From Pseudoxanthomonas kaohsiungensis (lineage in GTDB: Bacteria > Pseudomonadota > Gammaproteobacteria > Xanthomonadales > Xanthomonadaceae), in assembly GCF_010211765.1 (NCBI RefSeq), contig NZ_PDWO01000009.1, positions 62,001-126,000 of the forward strand: 64,000 nt of DNA. Direction: 5' to 3'. Position 1 is the first letter of the stretch. Each line of letters begins with the position of its first letter. The position numbers were made by a program, and so were the translations under genes. Of the stretch, positions 1-10,010 are shown in pieces. The notes beneath the pieces are model-generated. The model saw only the letters and a list, made by a program, of their open reading frames with translations, ran no database searches and was not told where the DNA came from.

Positions 1-217
1 GGACCTCGTCGCCGGCCTCGAGCTTGCGCTCGGCCTTGGCCCGGCCGCCGTTGACCCGGACCTGGCCGCTGCGGACCAGCTTGTAGACCAGGCTGCGCGG
101 CGCGCCCTTGAGCTGGCCCAGCAGGAAGTTGTCCAGGCGCTGGCCGTCGCGGTCGTCGGGCACCTTGACGGTGCGCGCACCGGCCCGGGCGGGGGCGTCC
201 GTGGGGGATGGGTTCAT
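1..217 (-). CDS. rluC: RluC-type 23S rRNA pseudouridine synthase, N-terminal fragment
   Basis: The gene runs off the left edge, so only the first 72 codons are visible. Reading from ATG at 217, the protein begins MNPSPTDAP and then shows an S4 RNA-binding fold: an RLDNFLL segment, a KGAPRSLVYKLVRSGQVRVNG segment read as two parts, and a KLEAGDEV end. That arrangement is typical of the N-terminus of RluC/RluD enzymes, which convert specific uridines of 23S rRNA to pseudouridine. The catalytic aspartate domain lies outside the window. It is divergent from rne, the usual rluC-rne arrangement in gammaproteobacteria, and that context favours RluC over RluD. Confidence 0.8.
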   Translation of the reverse strand, partial: MNPSPTDAPARAGARTVKVPDDRDGQRLDNFLLGQLKGAPRSLVYKLVRSGQVRVNGGRAKAERKLEAGDEV

Positions 218-637
218 GGGGGATGAATTCTGTTAGACTCGGCCGGCGATGTAAGGGTTTGATTCCGCTGGAAGAAGCTGCAGGGCCGAAAGCCCGGGCT
301 TCCCGCGATCCCGGCACAGTGCGCGGCCACCGCTCCCGGAGCGGCCATGTTAGCGGCTTGCAGGCAGACCCGACCATGGCCCGGTGGGTCAGAGCACCGG
401 TAGCTGAACATGTCCCGCGCGGCGATCCCGCCGCCGGCCCGCCGTACCCATCAAGTCATTAGAGCAAAGCGCTCCCGCGGCCCGCCGTGGTGTTGCAGCG
501 CTGGAAACCAGGATCCGCCCGGACGCGCCTGCGCGACGGACGGCGAAACCCGCCCCAATGCCCCCGGCGACAGGCGGGATTCCAGAGTAGCGAACGCCCC
601 GGCGTTCCGCGCGGTAGTAGCGCGCGAGGAACGCACC
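218..637 (+). promoter_or_regulatory. rluC-rne intergenic region and long rne leader
   Basis: This 420-base stretch lies between divergent rluC and rne and holds no convincing gene. If transcription starts just downstream of the extended -10 at 231-239, the rne message has a leader of about 390 nt. E. coli rne has a 361-nt leader through which RNase E controls its own mRNA. A similar role here is inference, because I did not fold the leader or recognise the conserved hairpins. Confidence 0.5.
231..239 (+). promoter_or_regulatory. candidate extended -10 promoter of rne
   Basis: TGTTAGACT reads as an extended -10 (TG, one base, TAGACT, with TAGACT at 234-239). It lies about 400 bases before the rne start and just outside rluC. 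I could not identify a good -35 element, which is common for extended -10 promoters. Confidence 0.4.
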
Positions 638-3600
638 ATGAAGCGAATGCTGATCAACGCCACGCAGGCCGAAGAACTGCGCGTGGCCATCGTCGACGGC
701 CAGAACCTGTACGACATCGACATCGAACAGCCGTCGAAGGAACAGAAGAAGTCCAACATCTACAAGGGCCGCATCACCCGGCTCGAACCATCCCTCGAGG
801 CGGCCTTCGTCGAGTACGGCGCCGAGCGCCACGGCTTCCTGCCGCTGAAGGAAATCTCCCGCGACTACTTCCAGAGCGGCGTCGACCCGAACAAGGCCGG
901 CATCCGCGAGCTGCTGCGCGAGGGCCAGGAAGTGGTCGTCCAGGTGGACAAGGACGAGCGCGGCAACAAGGGCGCGGCGCTGACCACGTTCATCTCGCTG
1001 GCCGGCCGCTACATGGTGCTGATGCCCAACTCGCCGACCGCCGGCGGCGTGTCGCGCCGGATCGAGGGCGACGACCGCGCCGAGCTGAAGAAGGCGATGG
1101 ACGCCCTGCAGATCCCCGACGACATGGGCGTGATCATCCGCACCGCCGGCGTCGGCCGCGATGCCGAAGAGCTGCAGTGGGACCTGGACTACCTGCTGGC
1201 CGTGTGGCGGGCGATCGCCGAGGCGGCGCTGAGCAAGCCCGCCCCGTTCCTGATCTACCAGGAAAGCCGGCTGATCATCCGCGCCCTGCGCGACTACCTG
1301 CGCAACGACATCGGCGAGATCCTGGTCGACACCGAGGAGATGTACAACGACGCGCGCGAGTTCGTGCAGCAGGTGATGCCGCAGAACCTGCGCAAGCTCA
1401 AGCACTACAAGGACGACATCCCGCTGTTCAACCGCTTCCAGATCGAATCGCAGATCGAGAACGCGTACGAGCGGACCATCCGCCTGCCCTCCGGCGGCGC
1501 CTTGGTGATCGACCAGACCGAGGCGCTGACCGCGATCGACGTCAACTCCGCGCGCGCCACCAAGGGCGGCGACATCGAGGAGACCGCGTTCCACACCAAC
1601 CTGGAGGCGGCCGAGGAAGTGGCCCGCCAGCTGCGCCTGCGCGACCTGGGCGGCCTGGTGGTGATCGACTTCATCGACATGTCCTCGTCCAAGCACCAGC
1701 GCGCGGTCGAGGACCGCCTGCAGGGTTCGCTCAAGTACGACCGCGCCCGCGTCCAGCTGGGTCGGATCTCGCGCTTCGGCCTGATGGAGATGAGCCGCCA
1801 GCGCCTGCGCGCCAGCCTGGGCGAGTCCAGCCAGATCGTCTGCCCGCGCTGCGAGGGCCACGGCCGCATGCGCAGCGTCGAGTCGCTGTCGCTGTCGATC
1901 ATCCGCGTGGCCGAAGAGCACGCGATGAAGGAGAACACCGGGCAGGTGCTGGTCCAGGCCCCGGTGGAGATCGCCAACTTCCTGCTCAACGAGAAGCGCG
2001 GCGCGCTGCGCGAGATCGAGACCCGCCACGACGCGCCGATCATCATCGTCGCCGACGAGCAGCTGCACACCCCGCATTACGAGGTCACCCGCCTGCGCGA
2101 GAACGAGCTGGGCGAGGAAAGCACCAAGCCCAGCTACCAGCGCGGTACCCCGCGCAAGCTGCCGGTGCACGCGCTGACCAAGGCCCAGCTCAACATCCCG
2201 CCGCCGCCGGCGGTGACCCGCGTGGCCCCGCCGCGCCCGGCCCCGGTGCGCGAGGAGCGCGAGGAAGCGCCGGCGCCGGTGGCCGCGACCCCGGCACCGC
2301 GCGCACCGGCCCCCGCCCCGGCATCCGGTGGCGTTGTCGGCTTCTTCAAGCGCCTGTTCGGTGGCGATGCCGCTCCGGCCGCCCCGGCGCCGGAACGCCC
2401 GTCGCGCGATGACGGCCGCGGCAACCGCAATGACCGCAACGAGCGCCGCCGCGACGGCCGTGGCGAAGGTCGCGGCGACGGCCCGCAGGGCAACCGCAAC
2501 CCGCAGCAGAAGCAGCGTGGCCAGCAGGGCAAGGGCGGCGGCGGCAACGCCCAGCCGCAGAAACAGGAACGCCAGCAGCAGCCCAAGTCCGCGCAGCCGG
2601 GCCAGGCTGGACAGCCCGCCGGCAATCGCCAGCAGCAACCGAAACAGGATCGCCAGCCGCAGCAGCAGAAGCCGCAGCGGCAAGCGGGCGATTCCAGCGA
2701 GCCGGCCAAGACGGCTTCGGCGCAGGTTCCGCCGCGCCAGCGCGGCGAAGACGCCGCCGCGCGCCCGGCGGCCACTCCGGCCGACGTGACCGCCGAGACC
2801 CTGCTGGTCGCCGCCGTGGCGACGCCGGTGGCCGCACCCGCAACGACCGACGCCACGCCGCCGGTCGCCAGCGACGCCGCGGCAGCCGCGCCGGCGCCGG
2901 GCAACAATGATGCGGCGCCGACCGCTGGCGATGACGCGGCGAATGCCGAGGGTGGCAGCCGCCGTCGCCGTGGCCGTCGGGGTGGACGTCGCCGTCGTCG
3001 CGGTGGCGAAGCCGCCGGCGCGCTGGCCGAGGGTGGCGCCGAGGGCACCAGCGAGCTGGACGACGCCGGCGATGACGACGCTGCAGGCGAGTTCGCCGAA
3101 GCGCCCGCCGCCGCTGCCGCCGGTGGCACCAACCCGGCGGGGCAGCCCGAATTCGACTTCGACGACATCGAGGCGGCCGCCCCGTCTCCGGTGACAGCCG
3201 GGTCCGCTCCGGCGGCCATGGCGCCGCCGGCCGACTCCGGGTCCGAACCGGCGGAAGCCCCCGCGGCCAGCGCAGGCGCGCCACCGAGGGCCGTCGACGC
3301 CGCGCCGGAATCCACCAGCGCCGGCGTCAGCCAGGCGACCTTCGCTGACGCAGCCAGTGCGATCGAGCCCGCCGAGGCTGCCGCCGACGCGGTCGCTGGC
3401 CTGCCGGTGGCCCCGGTGGAGCCGGCCACGCCCGCCGAAGCGGCCGCCGCCACGGCCGCCGAAGCACCGGCCGTGCCCGTGCCGACGGAAGAAATCCGCA
3501 CGGCCACCGCGCCGGCGGCTGCCGTGGCCCCGGTGCCGCCGTCGGCGTCGCCCGTCGAATCGCAGCCGGAGCCGGCTCCTCCGGCGCCGTTCACCACCGC

Positions 3601-3748
3601 CGGCCTGTTCGACCAGGTGTCTGCCGCGCCCGCGGGTGTCGAGCGCCGATCCGAGGCGCCGGAAGCGGTCGCCAGCGAGGTGGCATCGGCCGACGAAGAC
3701 GCGCCCGCCGCGGAAGCCGACGACGACGAGGCCAAGCCGCGCGGCTGA
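638..3748 (+). CDS. rne: ribonuclease E
   Basis: This is the essential endonuclease that starts mRNA decay and processes rRNA and tRNA precursors at the inner membrane. The 1036-residue protein opens [21 protein letters not shown], with the S1 domain following at about 35-120. The catalytic core carries the two magnesium-binding aspartates: D301 in AIDVNS and D344 in VIDFIDM. The zinc-link CPRC (C402, C405) is present. From about residue 520 the sequence becomes low-complexity, first Pro/Ala-rich, then Gln/Arg-rich, with an [16 protein letters not shown] patch near 773, then an Ala/Glu-rich acidic tail. This matches the disordered scaffold half that binds RNA and degradosome partners. The frame is open upstream to 410, but the family start is the ATG at 638. 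Confidence 0.97.
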   Translation: MKRMLINATQAEELRVAIVDGQNLYDIDIEQPSKEQKKSNIYKGRITRLEPSLEAAFVEYGAERHGFLPLKEISRDYFQSGVDPNKAGIRELLREGQEVVVQVDKDERGNKGAALTTFISLAGRYMVLMPNSPTAGGVSRRIEGDDRAELKKAMDALQIPDDMGVIIRTAGVGRDAEELQWDLDYLLAVWRAIAEAALSKPAPFLIYQESRLIIRALRDYLRNDIGEILVDTEEMYNDAREFVQQVMPQNLRKLKHYKDDIPLFNRFQIESQIENAYERTIRLPSGGALVIDQTEALTAIDVNSARATKGGDIEETAFHTNLEAAEEVARQLRLRDLGGLVVIDFIDMSSSKHQRAVEDRLQGSLKYDRARVQLGRISRFGLMEMSRQRLRASLGESSQIVCPRCEGHGRMRSVESLSLSIIRVAEEHAMKENTGQVLVQAPVEIANFLLNEKRGALREIETRHDAPIIIVADEQLHTPHYEVTRLRENELGEESTKPSYQRGTPRKLPVHALTKAQLNIPPPPAVTRVAPPRPAPVREEREEAPAPVAATPAPRAPAPAPASGGVVGFFKRLFGGDAAPAAPAPERPSRDDGRGNRNDRNERRRDGRGEGRGDGPQGNRNPQQKQRGQQGKGGGGNAQPQKQERQQQPKSAQPGQAGQPAGNRQQQPKQDRQPQQQKPQRQAGDSSEPAKTASAQVPPRQRGEDAAARPAATPADVTAETLLVAAVATPVAAPATTDATPPVASDAAAAAPAPGNNDAAPTAGDDAANAEGGSRRRRGRRGGRRRRRGGEAAGALAEGGAEGTSELDDAGDDDAAGEFAEAPAAAAAGGTNPAGQPEFDFDDIEAAAPSPVTAGSAPAAMAPPADSGSEPAEAPAASAGAPPRAVDAAPESTSAGVSQATFADAASAIEPAEAAADAVAGLPVAPVEPATPAEAAAATAAEAPAVPVPTEEIRTATAPAAAVAPVPPSASPVESQPEPAPPAPFTTAGLFDQVSAAPAGVERRSEAPEAVASEVASADEDAPAAEADDDEAKPRG

Positions 3749-3768
3749 CACGCGCCACGCCTGGCGGA

Positions 3769-3797
3769 TCCGCCCTCCCGCGTCGCGGGCGGGCGGA
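3769..3797. terminator. hairpin between rne and the convergent response regulator
   Basis: Two 13-base arms, TCCGCCCTCCCGC and GCGGGCGGGCGGA, pair with one mismatch across a 3-base loop, 20 bases after the rne stop. No long T-tract follows on either strand (CTCTCTTCCC on the plus strand), so it may be a weak or bidirectional terminator. Confidence 0.5.
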
Positions 3798-3851
3798 GGC
3801 TCTCTTCCCGGAACGCGCCGCGCTGCCGGACCGGTTACCGGCCGCAGGCCC

Positions 3852-4499
3852 TCACAGGCTGGTGGCGGGATCCATCAGCCCGTAGCGCGCGGCCAGCCGG
3901 GCGAGCGCGATGTTGTCCTCGACTCCGATCTTCTCGAACAGCCGCGACTTGTGCGTGTTGACCGTCTTCGGACTCAGGCTCAACCGCCGCGCGATCGCAT
4001 CCTGGCGCATGCCCTGTACCAGCAGCATCGCCACCTCGAGTTCGCGCGGGGACAGCTGGTCGAACGGTGACTCGTCGCCGCCGACGCTGGCCAGCGCCAT
4101 GTTGCGGGCGATGCTGCTGCCGAGGTAGCGCTTGCCGCGCACCGCGTTGCGGACTGCGTTGAGCAGTTCGCCCGCATCGCCGCCCTTGCCCACGTAACCG
4201 GACGCGCCCACGTCGAGCAGCCGCTTGGGCAGGGGGCCGTCCTCGAGCACCGACACGATCACCACCCGGCACCTGGCATGGGCGCGCACGATGCGTTCGG
4301 TGACTTCCAGGCCGCTGATGCCCGGCAAGTGCAGGTCGCAGAGGACCACGTCGGGCTTCAGGGAGCGGATCAGCGGCAACGCTTCCTCGCCGCTTTCCGC
4401 CTCGCCGACGATCTCGATATCGGACTGTGCCGAAAGGATCATGCGCAAACCGGTCCTGACCAGCGCATGGTCGTCCAACAGAAATACCCGGATGGTCAT
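3852..4499 (-). CDS. UvrY/GacA-like two-component response regulator
   Basis: The 215-residue protein is a NarL/FixJ-family regulator. The receiver domain spans about 1-120 with the acidic pair D9-D10, phospho-acceptor D55 (VVLCDLHLP), S83 and K105. The LuxR-type helix-turn-helix covers about 148-210 (LSPRELEVAMLL, SLSPKTVNTHKSRLFEKI). The sequence closely resembles GacA/UvrY proteins of xanthomonads, which act with a hybrid kinase to control small RNAs that titrate RsmA/CsrA. No kinase gene lies beside it, which is normal for orphan-located GacA. The gacA identity is a family-level inference. Confidence 0.85.
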   Translation of the reverse strand: MTIRVFLLDDHALVRTGLRMILSAQSDIEIVGEAESGEEALPLIRSLKPDVVLCDLHLPGISGLEVTERIVRAHARCRVVIVSVLEDGPLPKRLLDVGASGYVGKGGDAGELLNAVRNAVRGKRYLGSSIARNMALASVGGDESPFDQLSPRELEVAMLLVQGMRQDAIARRLSLSPKTVNTHKSRLFEKIGVEDNIALARLAARYGLMDPATSL

Positions 4500-4598
4500 C
4501 CCGCTCCCTCGGTATGGCCCGGCCGCAGACTATCGCCAGACCTGTCGCCGGGCAAGCGGCGGCCGGGCATACTCCGGGTCCGTTTCCGGGGAAACCTC

Positions 4599-5603
4599 AT
4601 GCGCCATTCCTTGCTCTCCCGGCGGCCTTGCCGCCGGTCCGTGCTGCTGCTCGTCCTGGCCGCCGGCCTTCCGTCCGCGGCGACCGCCCACGCCCCCGAG
4701 CCCGTCGCAGCGGTCGGGTCGGCCGTGCCGACGACCGCTGCCGCCACGACGGACGCGATCGCCACGCGCTGGCAGGCGCAGGTGGTCGGGATCAGCCTGG
4801 GCGAGGACACCGCCGCCCGCGCCTCGGCGATCGGCACGCGCCTGGACGCGCTGGGCCTGGACTGGCGCGAGGAGCCGTTCGAGGCCGATGGACTGTCGGG
4901 GCGCAACCTGGTCGTCGACCTCGGCGGCCCGGCCGGTGCGCCGCTGCTGCTGATCGGTGCGCACTACGACCGGGTCGACGTCGGCCACGGCGCCACCGAC
5001 AACGCCTCCGGCGTGGCGACCGTGCTGGAGCTCGCCCAGGCGTTGAAGGCGCGCCCGCTGGACAACCACCGCGTGAAGCTCGCGTTCTGGGACCTCGAGG
5101 AACGCGGCCTGCTGGGCGCGCACGCCTGGATCGCCACGCCCGGGCAGGAGCAGCCTGCGTTGTACGTCAACTTCGACGTGTTCGGCTGGGGCGATACGTT
5201 GTGGATGATGACCCCGCAGGACGGCACGCCGCTGCTCGCGGCATTGCACGCGGCCAGCCGCGTCGAGGGCATCGGATTCCAGCCGGGCGACAGGTATCCG
5301 CCCACCGACCACCTCGCCTTCCTCAAGGCCGGATGGCCGGCGGTGTCGTTCTCGCTGGTCGGCGGCGACGAGATCGCCGCGATCCTCCAGGCCTTCGACG
5401 GCCAGGCGCCCGACCCCGCGCCGCGGGTGATGCAGGTCATCCACTCGCCGAGCGACGATGCCTCGCAACTGGATCCGGCCGCCGTGCCCGAGGCGCTGCG
5501 GGTGGTGGAGGCGGGCTTGCGCGCACTGGACGTGACCGCCGTGGCCGAAGTCCCGCGCGCGGAATCCCCGGCATCCGCCGCCGGCGCGTCGGGCGGACCC
5601 TAG
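4599..5603 (+). CDS. secreted M28-family zinc metallopeptidase
   Basis: The protein has 334 residues starting at ATG 4599. The frame is open further upstream, but that part overlaps the regulator gene. A signal peptide covers about 1-30 (RRSVLLLVLAAGLPSAATA). The M28 dinuclear-zinc set is complete: H122 in AHYDR, D134 in GATDNASG, E168-E169 in DLEERG, D193 in NFDVFGW and H282 in IHSPSDD. It should be an aminopeptidase of the periplasm or medium. The last 25 residues are Ala/Pro/Ser-rich with no recognised domain. Its peptide substrate is unknown. Confidence 0.88.
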   Translation: MRHSLLSRRPCRRSVLLLVLAAGLPSAATAHAPEPVAAVGSAVPTTAAATTDAIATRWQAQVVGISLGEDTAARASAIGTRLDALGLDWREEPFEADGLSGRNLVVDLGGPAGAPLLLIGAHYDRVDVGHGATDNASGVATVLELAQALKARPLDNHRVKLAFWDLEERGLLGAHAWIATPGQEQPALYVNFDVFGWGDTLWMMTPQDGTPLLAALHAASRVEGIGFQPGDRYPPTDHLAFLKAGWPAVSFSLVGGDEIAAILQAFDGQAPDPAPRVMQVIHSPSDDASQLDPAAVPEALRVVEAGLRALDVTAVAEVPRAESPASAAGASGGP

Positions 5604-5691
5604 CCTGCCCACGGCGACGCGGGCACCTTACGGTGAACGCGCGGCGGATGCGGTGGTGGCGGCGTCGACGCCCGGGTGGGCGCGGCAACGG

Positions 5692-5711
5692 TGGCGGAGA
5701 GAGTGGGATTC
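5692..5711 (-). repeat. direct copy of the tRNA-Ser 3' end
   Basis: Twenty bases here are identical to 5849-5868, the CCA end and 3' side of the T-arm of the neighbouring tRNA-Ser, and lie in the same orientation 137 bases downstream of it. Such copies are what integrases leave as att sites, or what tRNA-derived repeats carry. No integrase is nearby. Confidence 0.75.
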
Positions 5712-5715
5712 ACTC

Positions 5716-5772
5716 GGCACCTTTGGTGCCTCGCCCTGCGGGCGGCTGCGCCGTGCAACCGCTGCGCGGTTG
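5716..5772. repeat. three tandem short hairpins
   Basis: Three perfect stem-loops follow one another. They are GGCACC-TTT-GGTGCC at 5716-5730, CGCCC-TGC-GGGCG at 5732-5744 and CAACCG-CTGCG-CGGTTG at 5756-5772. They lie between the direct and inverted copies of the tRNA-Ser end. The region has no coding potential I trust. Confidence 0.6.
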
Positions 5773-5795
5773 TCGAACCGGGTCCTCATCTACGT

Positions 5796-5863
5796 CCACT
5801 CTCTCCGCCAGATACGCGAAAGCCCCCTTGCGGGGGCCCTCGCGTATCTGGCGGAGAGAGTGG
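5796..5863. repeat. 23-bp perfect inverted repeat spanning the tRNA-Ser 3' end
   Basis: The arm at 5796-5818 is the exact reverse complement of 5841-5863. The right arm includes the last 15 bases of the tRNA (5849-5863) plus 8 flanking bases. The 22-base loop contains the terminator hairpin at 5822-5837. A leftward transcript reading past that terminator could fold back onto the tRNA 3' end. Confidence 0.85.
5819..5837 (-). terminator. terminator of tRNA-Ser
   Basis: On the minus strand GCCCCC-GCAA-GGGGGC is followed by TTTCGCG, 12 bases after the CCA end of the tRNA. The stem is perfect and GC-rich and the T-run is short. Confidence 0.65.
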
Positions 5864-5938
5864 GATTCGAACCCACGGTAGTGTCGCCACTACGCCGGTT
5901 TTCAAGACCGGTGCCTTAAACCGCTCGGCCATCTCTCC
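5849..5938 (-). tRNA. serT: tRNA-Ser (anticodon UGA)
   Basis: This 90-base gene, CCA included, has the serine-type long variable arm. Reading the minus strand, the acceptor GGAGAGA pairs with TCTCTCC, the D-arm follows (GCCGAGCGGTTTAAGGC), the anticodon loop is CTTGAAA with anticodon TGA, and the T-arm contains GGTTCGAATCC. The CCA is encoded. It reads UCA and, by wobble, other UCN serine codons. Confidence 0.96.
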
Positions 5939-6020
5939 GTATTGCGCGTGCCGCGATCGCCGTGCCCGAGCCTGGCGGCACGGCACGGCGGCGCGATTGT
6001 CGCATGCGCGGCGGGGGCGA

Positions 6021-7001
6021 TCAGCCGGCTTCGACGGCTTCGGCCACCGGCGGCTTCGCACCGGCCTTGCCGCCGCAGTTGCCGCAATCCAGGCGCGAGG
6101 ATTCGATCTGTTGCGGCAGGTGCTCGGCCAGGAAATCGATGAACACGCGCACCGCCGGCAGCAGCCCGCGGCGCGAGGCGAACACGGCGTGGCAGATGCC
6201 CTGCGGCAGCGACCATTCCGGCAGCACCACTTCCAGCTCGCCGCGGCGCACCGCTTCGGCGCACACGGTCTCCGGCAGCATGGTGATGCCGAAGCCGTCC
6301 TTGACCATGGACTGCAGCAGCGGGAAATCGAAGCCGGCCACGCGCGGCTGCAGGTCCACGCGGCGTACTTCGCCACCGGGGCCGTGCAGTTCCCAGCGCT
6401 GGTGGGCTTCGTCCTCGTGGATGCTCAAGGTCAGGTGCGAGGCCAGGTCGGCGGGATCCTTCGGCCGGCCCGCGCGGTCCAGGTACTTCGGACTGGCCAC
6501 CAGCAGTTCCTGGATCTGGCCGAAGCTGCGCATCACCAGGCTGCCGTCATCGTCCAGGCGCGCACGCACGCGCAGAGCGACGTCGAAGCCTTCGTTGATC
6601 AGGTCCACGCGACGGTTGCCGATGTGCAACTGCAGCCGCACCTTCGGGTACTGGTCGAGGAACTTCGGCAGCAGCTTGGGCAGCTGCTGCTGGGCCAGCG
6701 CGACCGGCACGCTGACCCGGACCACCCCGCGCGGCTCGGCGCTCAGGCGGTCGACCACCTCGCGCGCGGCTTGGGCCTCGGTGAGCATGGTCTGCGCATG
6801 GCGGTAGACGCTCATGCCGACGTCGGTGACCGCGAAACGGCGCGTGGAGCGCTGCAGCAGGCGCACGCCCAGGTCGGTCTCCAGCTGGCTGATGCGCCGG
6901 CTCAGGCGCGACTTGGGGATGCCCAGCGCGCGTTCGGCCGCGGCGAAGCCACCGTGTTCGACCACCATGGCGAAGTAGTAGAGGTCGTTGAGATCCTGCA
7001 T
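6021..7001 (-). CDS. LysR-family transcriptional regulator
   Basis: The 326-residue protein starts MQDLNDLYYFAMVVEHGGF. It has the winged helix-turn-helix at about 1-65 (FAAAERALGIPKSRLSRRISQLE) and a LysR substrate-binding domain at about 90-295. A short tail holds CGNCGG, which could bind a metal or sense redox state; that is speculation. It is divergent from the azoreductase gene 117 bases away, the usual layout for a LysR protein controlling its neighbour. The effector is unknown. Confidence 0.9.
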   Translation of the reverse strand: MQDLNDLYYFAMVVEHGGFAAAERALGIPKSRLSRRISQLETDLGVRLLQRSTRRFAVTDVGMSVYRHAQTMLTEAQAAREVVDRLSAEPRGVVRVSVPVALAQQQLPKLLPKFLDQYPKVRLQLHIGNRRVDLINEGFDVALRVRARLDDDGSLVMRSFGQIQELLVASPKYLDRAGRPKDPADLASHLTLSIHEDEAHQRWELHGPGGEVRRVDLQPRVAGFDFPLLQSMVKDGFGITMLPETVCAEAVRRGELEVVLPEWSLPQGICHAVFASRRGLLPAVRVFIDFLAEHLPQQIESSRLDCGNCGGKAGAKPPVAEAVEAG

Positions 7002-7009
7002 GGCCGCAC

Positions 7010-7059
7010 TTCCATAAATGGAACAGACGGTGGCATGTAACCACCTTTATTCCAATAAT
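7010..7059. promoter_or_regulatory. divergent LysR/azoR control region with two AT-rich palindromes
   Basis: Two dyads stand out in this otherwise GC-rich window. TTCCAT-AA-ATGGAA lies at 7010-7023, nine bases before the LysR start, and TTATT-CC-AATAA lies at 7048-7059. They are plausible binding sites for the LysR protein, the first well placed for autorepression. The assignment is inference. Confidence 0.5.
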
Positions 7060-7118
7060 GCAACAACAGATAGTGTTCCGGTCGCGGCATCGCCGCCCTT
7101 GAAACAAGGAACACCGCC

Positions 7119-7706
7119 ATGAACCTGCTGCATATCGATTCCAGCGCCCTGGGCCAGAACTCGGTCACCCGGGAGCTCAGCGCCGCCATCGTCTCACAGT
7201 GGACGTCCACGCTCGACGGCGTGCAGGTCGAGTACCGCGACCTGGACCGCGAGCCCCTGCCCCACCTCACCGGCGGCAGCCTGGCCAAGGCCGATCCGGC
7301 CGAGGCGGCCGATGCCGAGCGGACCCTGCAGCAGTTCCTCGACGCGGACGTCGTGGTGATCGGCGCGCCGATGTACAACTTCGCCATTCCCTCGACGCTG
7401 AAGGCCTGGATCGACCGCGTCGCGGTGGCCGGCCGCACCTTCCGCTACACCGAGGCCGGGCCGGAGGGACTGGCCGGCGGCAAGAAGGTGGTCATCGCCA
7501 GCGGGCGCGGAGGCCTGCATAGCGGCGCGCCCAGCGACTTCCAGGAGCCCTACCTGCGCCAGGTGTTCGCCTTCCTCGGCATCGAGGATGTCGAGTTCGT
7601 CCGTGCCGAAGGCGTGGCCTATTCGCCGCAGCACCGCAGCGATGCGATCGCCGCGGCCAAGGCCGCGATCCCGGCGCTGGTGGCGCCGCTGCGCAAGGCG
7701 GCCTGA
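7119..7706 (+). CDS. azoR: FMN-dependent NADH-azoreductase
   Basis: The 195-residue flavodoxin-fold protein matches AzoR along its length. It has the N-terminal LLHIDSSALGQNSVTREL phosphate-binding segment, the FMN-binding PMYNFAIPSTLKAWIDRV at 84-101, and the SGRGG loop. AzoR enzymes reduce quinones and azo compounds with NADH by two-electron transfer, protecting cells from electrophilic quinone stress. An AAGGAA ribosome site precedes the ATG. Control by the divergent LysR regulator is likely. Confidence 0.93.
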   Translation: MNLLHIDSSALGQNSVTRELSAAIVSQWTSTLDGVQVEYRDLDREPLPHLTGGSLAKADPAEAADAERTLQQFLDADVVVIGAPMYNFAIPSTLKAWIDRVAVAGRTFRYTEAGPEGLAGGKKVVIASGRGGLHSGAPSDFQEPYLRQVFAFLGIEDVEFVRAEGVAYSPQHRSDAIAAAKAAIPALVAPLRKAA

Positions 7707-7837
7707 AGCCCGAGGGCAATCGCCGCCGAAAGCGGCAGCCGCGCGGCCGGCGTGCAGCGCGGCCGCCCCGCCGGCCTCGACGGGCGACGCCGGCCCCGGC
7801 GGTCCGGCCCCGCGCGGCGCCTGGCGAAACGTACCGC

Positions 7838-9184
<1,347 letters not shown>

Positions 9185-9231
9185 TCACCGGCGTCGTGGC
9201 AGAATCCGCTGGACCCGTGATCCGGACCGCC

Positions 9232-9873
9232 ATGGCCACTACCCCACGTTCCGCACCGGCCGGCTTGGCCGCGTACCTGCCGCGAGGCCGCTGGCTGCTG
9301 GTCGCAGGCGCCTTCCTGCTCGGCTGGCTGCTGTTTGCCGTGGTCTGGCTGGCCGCGCGCCGCGACCAGGCGGTCGCGATGGGACCGGAGTTGCCGGCCG
9401 CCGTCCCCGAGGAGTTCGAACCACTGCCGCGCCCCACCCCGGCCGGTGACGCGGCCACGCCATTGCCGCCCGCTGCCGGCGAGGCGCCGCGGCTGGTGGA
9501 GGATGCGCCTGCGCCGGCACCGGCGCCGCTGCCGGCCGAAACCAGTCCCTTGCCGCCCACCATCGACGAGGCCGCTCCGGTTGCGGGCGAAGCCGCGCAG
9601 GCACCCATTCCCCTTCCGGAGCAGTCGCCCTCGCCGCGTTACCCGAGCGAGGCGCTGCGGCGCAACGAGACCGGCACGGTGGTGCTGCAGGTGCAGGTCG
9701 ACGCGCAGGGCCAGCCGGTATCGGTGGACATGGCCCAGCGCAGCGGCTCGCGCGACCTCGATCGAGCCGCGGTGGAAGCGGTGTCGCACTGGCGCTTCTC
9801 GCCGGCGCGCGACGCCGCCGGCAATCCGGTCGCCGGCACGCTTTCGGTCCCGATCGACTTCAAGCTCGAGTGA
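9232..9873 (+). CDS. TonB-like energy transducer, paralogue 1
   Basis: The 213-residue protein has one membrane segment at about 20-42 (WLLVAGAFLLGWLLFAVVWL). A Pro/Ala/Glu-rich periplasmic spacer covers about 50-130. A TonB C-terminal domain runs from about 133 (PRYPSEALRRNETGTVVLQVQV, ending HWRFSPARD...PIDFKLE). It should link the proton gradient to an outer-membrane receptor, but no exbBD or receptor gene is nearby. A GTG 15 bases upstream is an alternative start. A second TonB-like gene follows 137 bases on. Confidence 0.82.
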   Translation: MATTPRSAPAGLAAYLPRGRWLLVAGAFLLGWLLFAVVWLAARRDQAVAMGPELPAAVPEEFEPLPRPTPAGDAATPLPPAAGEAPRLVEDAPAPAPAPLPAETSPLPPTIDEAAPVAGEAAQAPIPLPEQSPSPRYPSEALRRNETGTVVLQVQVDAQGQPVSVDMAQRSGSRDLDRAAVEAVSHWRFSPARDAAGNPVAGTLSVPIDFKLE

Positions 9874-10010
9874 GCCTCCCGCTCACGACGCGTGCAACTG
9901 CCTGAACGGAGCAATCCGGGTAGGGAAACGTTCAGCGCAAATCGACCCCGCGCTGACATCGCCATGTTGAAACTCGGCCACGGTTCCACCCAACCACCGA
10001 GGAGACGCCC

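Noticed and set aside
2134-3735. Another long Ser/Ala-rich antisense frame in rne
   Set aside because: Low-complexity shadow of the repetitive tail; no start signal or homology.
389-3751. A 1120-codon open frame antisense to rne
   Set aside because: It mirrors the GC-rich, Ala/Pro/Arg-rich C-terminal coding of rne. It has no domain and contradicts the clear RNase E protein.
5653-5919. A short reading frame across tRNA-Ser (AERVGFEPTVVSPLRR)
   Set aside because: It translates the tRNA and its repeat, a well-known false gene pattern.
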